From: Cymodocea nodosa
Lineage: Eukaryota; Streptophyta; Magnoliopsida; Alismatales; Cymodoceaceae
Assembly: GCA_036874045.1 (NCBI GenBank)
Contig: CM072344.1
Span: 8,962,501-9,026,500 of the forward strand
Length of the DNA: 64,000 nucleotides
Direction of reading: 5' to 3'
Shown: positions 46,950 to 58,706 of the stretch, piece after piece
How the letters are laid out: each line of letters starts with the position of its first letter
Position numbering within the stretch: the stretch's first letter is position 1
Notes under the pieces: model-generated
Seen by the model: only the letters and a program-made list of their open reading frames with translations
Told to the model about the DNA's origin: nothing
Databases searched by the model: none
Position numbers and translations under genes: made by a program

Positions 46950-48240
46950 AATTAACTATCTGCGTACCAAGGCATTTTGTTTATGGTCATTAATTGTTCA
47001 TCAAGAAAATTATCCTTAATTTTAATGTTTGATTTTTCTATTTGTAATCTTGATAAATGATTAGATACTACATTCTCACAACCTTTTTTATCTTTAATTT
47101 CTAGATCAAATTCTTGTAATAATAATATCCATTGGATCAATCTAGGTTTAGTCTCTTTCTTTGCTATTAGGTGTTTTAAAGTTGAATGATCCATGTATAC
47201 TATCACTTTAGCTCCAATTAGATATGATCTAAACTTTTCTAAGGCAAACACAACAGCTAACAGCTCTTTTTCAGTAGTTGCATAATTAACTTGAGCATCA
47301 CTTAATGTTTTACTTGTGTAATGAATCACTCTAGGAAATTTTTTTATCTTTTGTCCCAACACTGCTCCTACAACAAAATCAAATACATCATACATTAATT
47401 CAAATGGATAGCTCCAATCAGTTGCTTGTATTATAGGAGTTAAAATTAAGCTAGTTTTAAGCTTGAAAAATGCTTCTTTGCAATTTTTATCAAAATTAAA
47501 TGGGACATCTTTTAATAAATTAGTTAAAGGTCTAACTATTTTGCTAAAATCTTTAATAAATCTTCTATAAAATCCAGCATATCCTAGAAAAGATCTAATA
47601 TCTTTTACTGATTTAGGTTTTGGTAGATTAGAAATTACTTCTATTTTAGCTTTATCTACTTCCAACCCTTTCTTTGAAACAACATGTCCCAAGATTATTC
47701 CTTGTTTAACCATGAAGTGAATTTTCCCTAATTTAGAACCAAATTTTTTTCCACACAACATTTTAATACTTGGTCTAAATTATTTAAACACACTTCATAT
47801 GAAGTTCCATATATAGTAAAATCATCCATAAATATTTCTAAAAAATCTTCAGTCATTCCAGTGAATATTTCCTACATACACCTTTGAAAGGTAGCTGGTG
47901 CATTGTATAATCCGAATGGCATTCTTTTAAAAGCATAAGTTCCATTAGGATAGCTGAAAGTTCTTTTCTCTTGATCCTCTAAGCCTACTAGAACTTGGTT
48001 ATATCCTGAATACCTGTCTAGGAAACAAAAATATTATTGCTCTGCTAATTTCTCTAGCATTTGAACTATGAAAGGTAAGGGAAAATGATCTTTCCTAGTC
48101 ACAGCATTCAGCTTTCTATAGTCTACACACACTCTCCAGCCTGATTGAATTCTAGTAGGTATCAAGTCCTGACTTTCATTCCTAATAACTATTAATCCTA
48201 ATTTCTTAGGAACTACATGGATTGGACTAACTCATGAGCT
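46950..48240 (-). pseudogene. pol: A5 reverse transcriptase and RNase H
   Basis: RT runs from about 48240 (opposite SSWVNP in A4) downward. The active site FMDD is near 47830. The open frame at 47761-46952 covers thumb and RNase H. RNase H has mutated acidic sites: CDAS has become YDVF and YTDHS has become [15 protein letters not shown] is kept. Frameshifts or stops lie near 48040 and 47870. It is very close in sequence to A4. Confidence 0.9.
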
Positions 48241-50330
48241 ATTAGAAATTGGATAAATTATGTCATTATCTAACCATTTCACTATTTCCTTCCTGACTAC
48301 TTCTTTAAGATTTGGATTTAATCTCCTCTCAGAAATTCTAACTGGTTTAGCATTCTCTTTTAAATATATGTGGTGACAGCATAAAGTTGCACTTAACCCT
48401 TTTATGTCAGTCATAGTCCATCCTATAGCCTCTTTATAAGTTTTTACTACCTCTTTTAATTTAGAAATTTGATCCTCTTTTAATTCTGAAGTAATAATGA
48501 TTAGACATGTTTGTTTTTCTTTCAGAAATATATAGGTTAATTTAAGAGGTAAAGGTTTTTAATCTAAATGTTGATCATCAAAAGCTAGAGCTCCTAATTG
48601 AACAATTTCATCTTCTATATAAATCTCTTCTTGATCTCCTTCTACATTTATGCTTTCACTTACTTCTAAAGTTTTAGAATTTAGTTGCCTATTTAATTCT
48701 TCTTGAATCACATCATCTAGCATATCTCCTTCATCCTCTAAAAACTCTATAGTATGTAAGGACATTTCAAACTCCTCAAACTTTTCTGGTTTGAAAATGT
48801 TTAATTGAGTATCCTCATTACCATATGCTAACTTCGTCACTCCAGTTTTACAATTTATAACAGCCCCTGATGTTGCTAAGAATGGTCTTCTCAAAATTAA
48901 AGATGTATCATGATTTTGATGCTTAATTTGTTGGGAATCCAAAATCGCAATATCAATAAGATATATGAAGTTTTTGATTTTAATTAAGACATCCTCTATT
49001 TTACCTCTAGGGTATCTTATACTTTTATCAACTAATTGAATAACAGTCTTAGTAGGGATTAAGCCTTCTAATCCTAAGGATGCAAATATATCACTCGGCA
49101 TAACATTTATACCTGCACTTAGGTTTATTAAGGTTCTTTCTAGAATGGTATTTCCTATGGTGCATGATATAACAGAGATTCCAAGATCAGATAACTTTTT
49201 AGGAATTTGTGACAGAGATAGGGAACTACTTTTCTCAGCTAAAAAGACTTTCCTTAAAACTTTTCACTCTTTTTTCTTAGTACACCAATCCTTAAGAAAT
49301 TTAGCACAAGGTGACATTTTCTGCAATAAGTCTAACAAAGGAATGTTAACTTGTACTTTTTCAAAAATTTCTCTAATTTTTTCTTGTTTTATAGGAAACG
49401 TTGGTTGTAATCTTTCAGGATAGGGTGCTAATGATTGTGATTTACAAGATTCTTTGTCTTTCATTTCATTTGGTTGATCATTTTTAGTCTCATTTTCAGA
49501 TTCAGTTTTTTCTTCATTGATTTCTAAATTTTCAGATATTATATTTTCATTATTCTTTTGAATATTGTTCTTATCCACCTTCATATTACTTTCTTTTTGA
49601 ATTATTGGTGGTATATCAGTTTCAGATCTTAATGTTATGTATACATCTTCCAGATTTTCATTACTTTCATGATGTTCTTGTATTTCATTTTCATAATTTC
49701 GATCTTCAATTGTTTTTAGTTTTAACTTACATTCTTTAAATTCTATTGCATTGGTATTTTCTTTTGTCTGTATGTCTTGCAAATTATGCAAATCTGTAAC
49801 ATTAAAGTTTTCATTTGTGTTTTCCTGTTGCATAACTTGTAATTTCATTGTAAATTCGTCCAATACTTTTAGTTTTCTTTCAAGATCATCTAATCTCATT
49901 GCATTCAATTTTTGATCAATTTTCATTATGGTTTTTTCAGTTTCGTATATGATATCAATTTTAGGTTCTGAATATTCTTCCCTATAGTTAAATTGGTTGA
50001 CTTCTTGTTGCTGACACATGTATTGTTCGAGTTTGTCCATGTTTTGGTCTAAGCTACACTACAGTCTGTCATACCTATCCCAAACTTCCTTGTCTCTCAA
50101 CAAATTACACGTTCTAAATTGACCATTAGTTAGGTAAACTATAGGATTATCATACTCAGCTCTATTATATTGAATATAATTCATTTATTGTTCATGTAAT
50201 CTAACCATCTGCAGTCGTCTCAGTTTCAAACAATTAGAGATGTCATGACCTTCCAAATTTCAGAATTCACATATGCTAACTACAAGTTTTAGAAATCTTT
50301 GAGCATAAGCATATGCCATATTCTTAATAT
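48241..50330 (-). pseudogene. gag-pol: A5 zinc knuckle, linker and protease
   Basis: Minus-strand counterpart of A4 35751-37800. From 50320 it reads MAYAYAQRFLK and then the zinc knuckle, in which the second Cys is a TGA. A 258-codon open frame at 50040-49264 carries the Lys/Glu/Asn-rich linker and the pre-protease region. The protease site is LINLSAGIN instead of DLGA, so it is dead. An open frame at 49101-48559 covers the rest of protease and the acidic linker. As in A4 there is no capsid domain between primer site and zinc knuckle. Confidence 0.88.
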
Positions 50331-50399
50331 AGAATAGAACACACTACACTCCCTCTACTATTAAAACAAAATAGCACTTACAGTTGCTTAGCTTCTCAA

Positions 50400-50417
50400 T
50401 CCCCGATAACAGTGCTA
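50400..50417 (-). other. A5 primer-binding site, degenerate
   Basis: On the minus strand it reads TAGCACTGTTATCGGGGA, four changes from the tRNA-Asp primer site of A4. LTR sequence begins just beyond, at about 50426. Confidence 0.8.
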
Positions 50418-50425
50418 GAGAACTT

Positions 50426-51228
50426 GTTTATTTTGCATGTGAACTTCTATTTGTTAGGCGGTGCCAAAAATGCTTTGGATTGGTTTGTTTTTATGCTTAT
50501 ATTAATAAATTCTTTTGGAAGTAAACAAACAACCTTTTACACAAATTAGATATTAAGTCTAATTTGTATTTATAACTGCAAGTGCACAGTGTATATTGTA
50601 CTTGTGTGCAAGTACAAGTCGATCCCACAAAGATTGGGTAAGAATTATGTACTATTTCGATTTTTATATTGGAGTTTATATGTGTTTAGTTAAGCATTCC
50701 ATTGAGTTACAGTTAATACAATAGACTTAGTTCATGGACTTATGGCTAACTCAACGGACTAACCTCGTGGACTTAAGTTAACTCCACAAGCTTACCTTTC
50801 CAGTTAAATACTGCTATTTACAAAGGAATTCAGCCAACCATTGGGTGGTTTCATAGAATTTAAATAACATCAATGAAGCTCTTTAATGTTAGTTAATATT
50901 AGATTTATCATTAAGCAACACTAACATTCAAATATTTCAAATAGTAACCATTAAAATCTTTAAGTATCTAGAACAAATCAATTTCAGTAAACAATAAAAC
51001 TATTTTCTATTTTCTGAATCAAGCAAACGTAAAACATTCACAATACTGACAATGATAACATTAATCACAATACAAAACAAACAATACAACACTTTAATAC
51101 TAAATGTAAACACAGATAATTTGTTGTGTTTGGTATTTTTGTTTTGATATGTTCCTAAAGATGAGTGAAAGGTGAAATGTAAAAATCTATATCGATAGTA
51201 AAAACTTCCATCACTACATGTGACGTGA
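50426..51228 (-). mobile_element. A5 5' LTR, 3' part
   Basis: Minus-strand Athila-type LTR, continuous in homology with 62814-63870. The two parts are separated by copia element C3 and by the duplicated CGTGA (51224-51228 and 62814-62818). GTTGAGTTA palindromes lie at 50690-50795. Confidence 0.9.
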
Positions 51229-52434
51229 TGTTAGGTATTTAATTTTGATGATATATGCTTTATTAACGTATTTAAATAAGTCTACATAATATTCTCTAAG
51301 TATGATAGTTAACAGATTATCAGAAAGTTTCATTTTTATGTCGGATAAATTAAAGATTTCCGAAGAGTTAGATTTGCAATAGTTAAACTTTCAGATAGTT
51401 AACGTTTCATTTTTGTCGAATACTTTATGTTAAAAACTCGTATAGTTAAGGTCATTTGCACATGTGTTTTTAATGTTTTAAGTTGTCACGTGTTTTCCAT
51501 GTGCGTTCAGTAATGAAAAATCGAATAGTTAGATAACTGTTCGAGTTTTTATATGCATGGATAGATAACTATTCGAGTTTTATAAAAGGACTAACGAATA
51601 GATAAGTTTCTTTGTTTAGTCACGTGTTTTGTAGGTGCAAAAACTCGAAGAGTTAAAGGATAAGTGTTCGAGTTTTTACAGGACTTAACAGATAAATGTT
51701 TGACTAAATTGAAGACTTAGAAGATATTCTACAAGACTCCAAGAAGATAAAGTTTCGGTGAATCTACGAAGTGGAGATCGTGGAAATTCAAAATGTTAGT
51801 GGAGAAAGTGGAAATTAAAATAGAAAGTAATTTGGATTAAAGAGAAAATTAGTACATGGATTATGGATTATGGATTGTGGATCAAGTGGATGAACATACT
51901 GAAGGTAAAAGACAACAGAGTTTGACTACTAATAGAGAGTACGAGCTACATTACAACAGAGGATCCTAATCTCAAAAGCAAGTCTGAATATTTAATCTGG
52001 ATCCCTAACTGAAAAGTTAAGTTTGAATATTCATATTCTGAAAAATTCTCCAACATCAGAAGAAGTTCAAAATTCCAAGCAATTTCAGAAAAGGAGCTGC
52101 AAACGTAATAAGTCTGGAAATTCGACAACTAGAGAAGAAGAGATACAGAAGCTAAGCAAAGAGAAAGAAAGAAGTGTACATAAAGATCAAGTTTTATACA
52201 ATTCAAAATTAGTTTTGAATAAGAGCTTTGTTTTCCTATTTGAATTGTATATCGAACATTACTATATCAAAACCATCAAGAAGGGAATTGAGCTGAAAAG
52301 ATATTGTAAATTCTGTCTTGAAATAAAAGAATAGAATTTCATTTACGAGTGTTTTGTGCTCTTGTTTTATCCACTAGTATTTAATTACTAAAGACACAAT
52401 TCACCCCCTCTCTTGTGATACAGACGATCCTACA
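51229..52434 (+). repeat. C3 5' LTR
   Basis: TGTTAGGTATTTAA...CGATCCTACA. Palindromic arms TCGAGTTTTT/AAAAACTCGA and GAAGAGTTA occur at about 51530-51680. These are a variant of the motif type seen in the other families. Confidence 0.93.
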
Positions 52435-52534
52435 ACTGATATCAGAGCTTTCATTATTATCATAATTAAAAGCCTTCATTTCTCTATTTAGGAATCGATT
52501 TTTCTTGTCATTTACTTCGGATCATCTGTTTAAA
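52435..52534 (+). other. C3 primer-binding site and leader
   Basis: TGATATCAGAGCT at 52437-52449 differs by one base from the initiator-Met primer site TGGTATCAGAGC. A short leader runs to the gag ATG at 52535. Confidence 0.85.
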
Positions 52535-54907
52535 ATGGATAATTCTGAAATCTTAGTTATGACTGAAGGACAGACCACTAATCGTCCTCCTATGTTCGAA
52601 GGTAGCAATTATGACTACTGGAAATATAGGATGAAAGTATTCTTTTAGTCAATTGATTTCAAACTATGGCATATAATTAGCAATCCTATAGTGTTCCTTA
52701 CGACTCCATATGATACTTGGACTTTTGATGAAAAGGAGCGAATGGCACTGAATGCTAAAGGTTTAAACATCTTGTTTTGTGCTTTATCTCATGATCAATT
52801 TAATAAAGTTTCTACATATCAAACTGCATATGAGATATGGCATGCATTAGAAGTTGCCAACGAAGGTACTAATTAGGTCAAGGAATCTAAGATCAATATG
52901 TTAGTACATAAATATGAGCTTTTTAAAATGCACGAAAATGAATGTATCTCTAACATGTTTTCCTATTTTCTTGAGATTGTAAATTCATTAAAATCTTTAC
53001 GCAAGAAATTTGAGGAAAAAGACTTGATGAGAAAGATCCTTAGATCTTTAACTAAAATTTGGGCTCAAAAGACAACATCTATTGAAGAGTCCAAAGACTT
53101 AAATACATATACTCTTGATGATCTCATAGGAAATTTGACAGCCTATGAAGTACAACATTTAGATCCAAAAGGGAAAATCCCTAGAAGGGATCTGGCTTTT
53201 AAGGCTGATAAAGTCTCAAAAGTCACTAGTGATTCTAATGATGATTTATTGTTGTTGACTAGAAAATTTAGAAATCTGTTGAAGAAATGCAGGAACTTCA
53301 GGTTAGCAAAGACATCTAGAGATATGAAGAAGAAGTCATTTACGAAAGACAAAAGTATATGCTACAAGTGCAACAAGCTAGGTCACTTTCAAACTGATTG
53401 TCCTCTCAACAAATATAAGAAGAATTCAAGGAGGAATTTCAGGAATAAGAAATTCAGAAAGAGAATGGCGCTTAAAGTGACATGGGATGACTCTTCAACT
53501 TCACAAAGTGAAGAAACAAAGGATTCAACATTAGACAACGAATCCTCATCAACATCAGATTCAGAAGAAAATTTGGCAAATGTATGCTTTTTGGCAAAAT
53601 CCAGTGAGGTACACAAATCAAAATGGATAATGGACAGTGGAGCATCCAGCAACATGACTAGAGATATACGATTACTTACAGAAATAACAAAGACCAAGAA
53701 CAGACAAGTTACCTTTGGAAATAAAAGCAAAACAAATATCCTTGGGTCTGGTAAGGTTCAGGTAACTAAGAAATGCTTTATAAATGATGTCTTATTAGTG
53801 GAAAACTTAGGTTTTAATTTATTGAGTGTTCCTATTTTAATGAAGATTTACAGAGTAATTTTTGAAAAAGATTCTTGTAAAATTATGGACATGTCTACAA
53901 ACAAAATTTTATTCACTACATACAAGAAAGGATCTATTTGTATTCTAAATTTTCCTTCTAATATTATTAAAGACAATGCTTGTTTAATTGCAAAATCAGA
54001 TGAGGTCATTTTATGACATAGAAGGCTAGGACACTCAAACTTAAAATTATTACAAAAGCTGTCTAAAAAGAATCTAGTTAGAGGTTTACCTAGTATTAAG
54101 TACTCGAAAGAGTTTATGTGTGATGCATGTCAACTAGGTAAATTACATAAAACATCCTTTAAAAGCTTAAATGAAATAACAAGCAAAGGAGTATTAGAAC
54201 TAGTGCATATGGATTTATTTGGACCTACTAGAACAACCAGTCTAGGAGGTAAACATTATGCTTTTGTACTAGTTGATGACTATTCTAGATTCACTTGGGT
54301 CAATTTTCTAGCTAATAAAACTGAAGTTTTCGAAATATTTAAGATATTCTGTAATAAAGTTCAGAATGAGCAAAATGTTAAAATTCAAAAACTTAGGAGT
54401 GATCATGGTACAGAATTTGATAATGATCAAATGGACACCTTTTGTGAAGAATTAGGCATAGATCATAGGTACTCATTTCTAAGAGCTCCTTCATAAAATG
54501 GGATAGTAGAACGTAAAAACAGATCACTTCAGGAATTGTCCAGAACCATGTTAAATGAGAATAAGTTACCCCTATTTCTCTAGGCAAAAGCAGTTCATAC
54601 AACATGCTATGTTATAAATAGAGTACATCTAAGACCAAATTTAGATAAAACTCCTTATGAGATATGGTATAACATGGTTCCCAAAATAAGTTATTTAAAA
54701 CCCTTTGGCTGTAAGTGTTTTATTTTAAACACTAAGGAACGAAGAGACAAATTTAAAACCAAATTAGATGAAGGTATTTTTGTTGGTTATTTCATTAGAA
54801 GTAAAGCATATAGAGTTTATAATAAATCAACAAAAACCATTGAGGAAACCCTGCATGTGAAATTTCATGAAAATTCTCATTTGAATTTAAGACATGCTGA
54901 CCTTTGA
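52535..54907 (+). pseudogene. gag-pol: C3 gag, protease and integrase (copia polyprotein, first part)
   Basis: One frame from ATG 52535. Gag has YDYWKYRMKVF, NAKGLNILFCALS and KILRSLTKIWAQK. A perfect zinc knuckle (CYKCNKLGHFQTDC) lies at about 53360-53400. The aspartic protease site WIMDSGASS is near 53630. Integrase starts with HRRLGH (54017) and CDAC (54119). The core has VHMDLFGP, RSDHGTEF and NGIVERKN, so D, D and E are all present. Stops: TAG 52646 and 52874 (expected Gln), TGA 54014 (Trp), TAA 54494 (Gln) and TAG 54581 (Trp). Near 54890 one base is gained or lost and the frame moves to that of RT. The long coiled-coil gag tail seen in C2 is absent. Confidence 0.92.
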
Positions 54908-56705
54908 TTTAGAAATTCTCCCAGAAATAGTATCAAATGATGTTGATAGAGAAATTGATAGATTATCTAACAGAATAAGAAATCTAAGTTTAAATGATGA
55001 AAATTTAGAAGAAAATAATGTCATACCTATAGAAAATGTGGAACAACATAGAAATTGGCGTTATGCTTCATCTCATCCTATTGATCAAATAATAGGCGAT
55101 CCTAATCAAGGAGTTAGGACTCGGTCATCAGTAGTCAACATCTGTGGTGCTTATTCATTTGTTTCTTTGCTAGAACCTAAGAAAATTGAAGATGCCTTAG
55201 AAGATGAATTTTGGTATTTAGCTATGCAAGATGAGCTAAATCAATTTATAAGAAATGAGGTATGAGATCTAGTTTCACCACCTTAAAATCAGTCCATAAT
55301 AGGAACAAGGTGGGTATTTAGAAACAAAGTAGATCAAGATGGACATATAGTTAAAAATAAAGCTAGATTAGTTGCTCAAGGTTACAAGCAAGAGGAAGGA
55401 ATTGACTATGATGAAACATTTGCTCTTGTTGCTAGACTAGAATCAATACGAATTTTGTTAGCTTACACTTGTTATATGGATTTCAAATTATATCAAATGG
55501 ATGTTAAGACTACTTTTTTAAATGGATATATAAAAGAAGAAGTGTATGTAAAACAACCTCTAGGTTTTGAAGATTCAAAACATCCTAAGTATGTTTACAA
55601 GCTTAAGAAGGCACTATATGGCCTTAAACAAGGTCCTAGGTCTTGGTATGAAAGATTATCTAAATTTCTTATGGAAAAAGGGTATTCTATGGGAAAGGCA
55701 GATCACACTCTTTTTATCAAGAAGATCGAAAAAGATATATTAGTAGTTCAAATCTATGTAGATGACATCATATTTGGAGCAACAAATGATAAATTAGTTG
55801 AGTCCTTTTCAAAAGACATGACTAATCAATTTGAAATGAGTATGATGGGTGAACTATCATTTTTCCTAGGCTTACAAATTAAGCAATTAGATCAGGGTAC
55901 TTTTATTTCATAAGAAAAATATACTCAAGATTTATTAAAGAGGTTTGGTTTAGACAACACTAAAATAAAGAATACACCAATGAGTACTATCACCAAGTTG
56001 GATAAAGATGACTCTAGAAAAACTATAGATGTAAAACAATATAGAAGTATGATTGGTTCATTACTCTATTTAACAGCTAGCCGACTAGATATTATGTTTA
56101 GTGTGTGTACTTATGCTAAATATCAATCTAGTCCTAAGGAATCACACCTACTTGTTGTTAAACGAATTTTTAAATATCTATTAGGAACCATCAATTTCAG
56201 ACTGTTTTACTTTAAACACAGTTCTTTAAACTTAGTAGGTTATAGTGATGCTGATTTCGCAAGATGTAAGTCTGAAAGAAAAAGCACCAGTGGCACTTGT
56301 CAATTGTTAGGTAATTCTTTAGTGTCATGGTTCAGCAAAAAGCAAAATTGTGTAGCATTATCTACAACTGAAGCCGAATATATAGCTGCTGCACTTTGCT
56401 ATGCTCAAATCCTGTGGATCAGACAAACCTTAAAAGATTTTAATTTAGACTATGAACCAACTAAGATTTTCTGTGATAGTAGTTTTGCAATAAGTTTATC
56501 TAAAAATCCTGTGTTACATTCACGAGCAAAGCATATAGAAGTTCGACATCATTTTCTAAGGGATAATGTTATAAAAAGAAAAATAGTATTAAATTTTGTT
56601 CCTACCATAGAACAATTAGCAAATCTATTTACGAAACCCTTAGATGAAAATACTTTCTCAAAATTACGATTAGAACTTGGTATCTATAGGTTATCTGATA
56701 TTTAA
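54894..56705 (+). pseudogene. pol: C3 reverse transcriptase and RNase H (copia)
   Basis: Second part of the polyprotein, in the next frame. A variable linker leads to AMQDELNQFIRNEV and then [21 protein letters not shown] and [12 protein letters not shown]. The intact active site YVDD is at 55755-55766. RNase H shows GYSDADFA, STSGTCQLLGN, LSTTEAEYIA and HIEVRHHFLRD. The end is the natural TAA at 56703. Three stops interrupt it: TGA 55263 (Trp), TAA 55284 and TAA 55911 (Gln). Length and motif spacing are normal for the family. Confidence 0.93.
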
Positions 56706-58706
56706 ATGGTCCTGTTCATTGTATTTTGGTTTGTTATAAGGTAGTTTTAGAATTTAATGTCTTTATCATTAAAAACAAAAACAAAACAAAACAAAAAAAT
56801 CTATTTTCGAATTACAGTTTTCTGGTAGTTAAGAATTTATGAAATTCTGATTTTTATTGAAGTCAATTTATTTAAGAAAAATTCAGAAAATATTACTTAA
56901 GGATAGTTAAATTGATTCAATATGAGTACCAACTATATTTTTGTTACTTATGTATATGCTATTACAGAGATTTTAACAGGAAAATACATAGAAAGTATGT
57001 ACTTTTTATTAAAGGAAAGTTATTAACATTTTGTTAGAAAAATTAAGTCTTGCGGTTGCCTCTAATTTAATTTACTATCTTGTTTTATTTTTTATTTGTT
57101 TTTGTCTATAATTACTTGAGTAATTAAGTCCGTTGGGGGATCTTAAACCCTAGTCACTTAAACCAACTAGTTTGGGATGTGCTGACTGAAAACTCATTTT
57201 GCAAGTAATTCAGATTATATTTAAAAAAAAAAATTACTTGTTCTCACTTGTCATTGAGTAACTGGTTATCTTTTCCCTAAGCAAGGGATTGTGGTCACGT
57301 AAAAAGATGATATTGTGGGAGGTAATGCATAAAATATATATATGAATATAAACAAAAGGGCGTAATGTACTCAAGCTTAATTTATCTTTCAAGGTGTTAT
57401 AACAATCCTGCCATAATCTGTGCTTATAATCCTTGTTATTTTTTTGTTATTATCTACTCTTTACATATAATGTATAATTTTTATTGTCTTAAGTTTGTGT
57501 ACTCATTATTGAATTCTTTTTAAGTTTCTGAAGGTATATCTTTATGAATTATCTTTTGTAAACTGAATAAGATAAAAGCCAGATAGTCTAAATTGTTAAC
57601 TCTACTACTTATTTCTGTATTTAATTCAAATTAAATTTAAAAAAAAAGAGACTCAAATCTATTTAAGGCTTAGCATCCTCTTTAAGTAAGCTATTTGACC
57701 TTTTAAAGTCAAATCTACTTAGGGCTTGGCAACCCAGATTAAGTACGCCATAGATTCTTTACACTACATTTATGTAGGGGGAGCAATTTTTCGTATAATA
57801 ATTCATCTCTTATGAACTATTATATCTTTTCATGAAAGAATCTACATAATTTCAGGAAATACACTTTAATTCAGTACATTTCTGAACTGTCGGTGACTTG
57901 CAGGTTTTTTAATTCTTAAGTATTCGAATTTTCTATTGTTTCGGCAAGTTATATTGCAAGTATCGGATAGTTGTGTTTTAAAGCGTTCAATAGACTATTT
58001 TATTATTTCCTAAAGTACGCATGTCGAAACCATAATGCATGACTTAAGTGGATTTTCAGTGAGTTATCTGTAACTCTCCAAAATGCGTTTGGGCATCGGA
58101 AAGTTAGATTTGTAACTGTCCGAAACATCTCTTTATTATAAAACTACTTAAGTACACGTGTCGTGATCTGGAAGATTGACTTAAGTTATCTTTCAGAAGG
58201 TTATCTATAACTCTCCGAAATGCACTTGAGCATCAGATAGTTAGGTTTATAAGTCTCTGAAACTTTTTGAACACCTTAAGTTCAAATTGTGCACGTGTTG
58301 AATTTCACTACTTTATAATGTCTTAGTCGGAACTCGAATAGTTATGTTTAACTCTTCGACTTTTCACACCTATTCCTTCGAAAAACTCGAACAATTATCA
58401 TAAGTCTTCGAGTTTTCTCACTTTTCACTTAGCTTGAAGTTATTTTCTTTATATGAACAGTTACGCTAAGTATTCTGCAATTGTTGGTTGTAAAACTTGT
58501 ACAGTTATTGCAAGCACTCGAGTTATTTATCGGTAACGGATCTTATATTTATGATTTCAATGATTGAATTCGTTTATCCATTTATAAACTCGAAGAGTTA
58601 TAAATGTTTTACTAACAACCTTTCGTGTTTCTACCTTGGTACAACCCTAGCTTCACAATCTTTACTTCCACTAAGTTCTACAGTGCAAAGGGAAGATTAA
58701 TCAACA
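56706..58706 (+). other. C3 spacer between pol and ORF3, with Athila-LTR-like segment
   Basis: Non-coding. A tandemly repeated unit of about 64 bp (TCAAATCTA..AGGCTT.GCA) lies at 57650-57760. A polypurine run AGGGGGAG is at 57774-57783. From about 57830 to 58300 the sequence aligns with the U3 part of the Athila LTR (compare 9950-10400): CTACATAATTTCAGGAAAT, ACTGTCGGTGA, GACTTAAGTGGATTTTC and TTAAGTTATCTTTC, in the same order and spacing. A block with ACTCGAA/TTCGAGTT arms at 58330-58580 follows. The segment may act as promoter for ORF3; that is inference. Confidence 0.65.
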
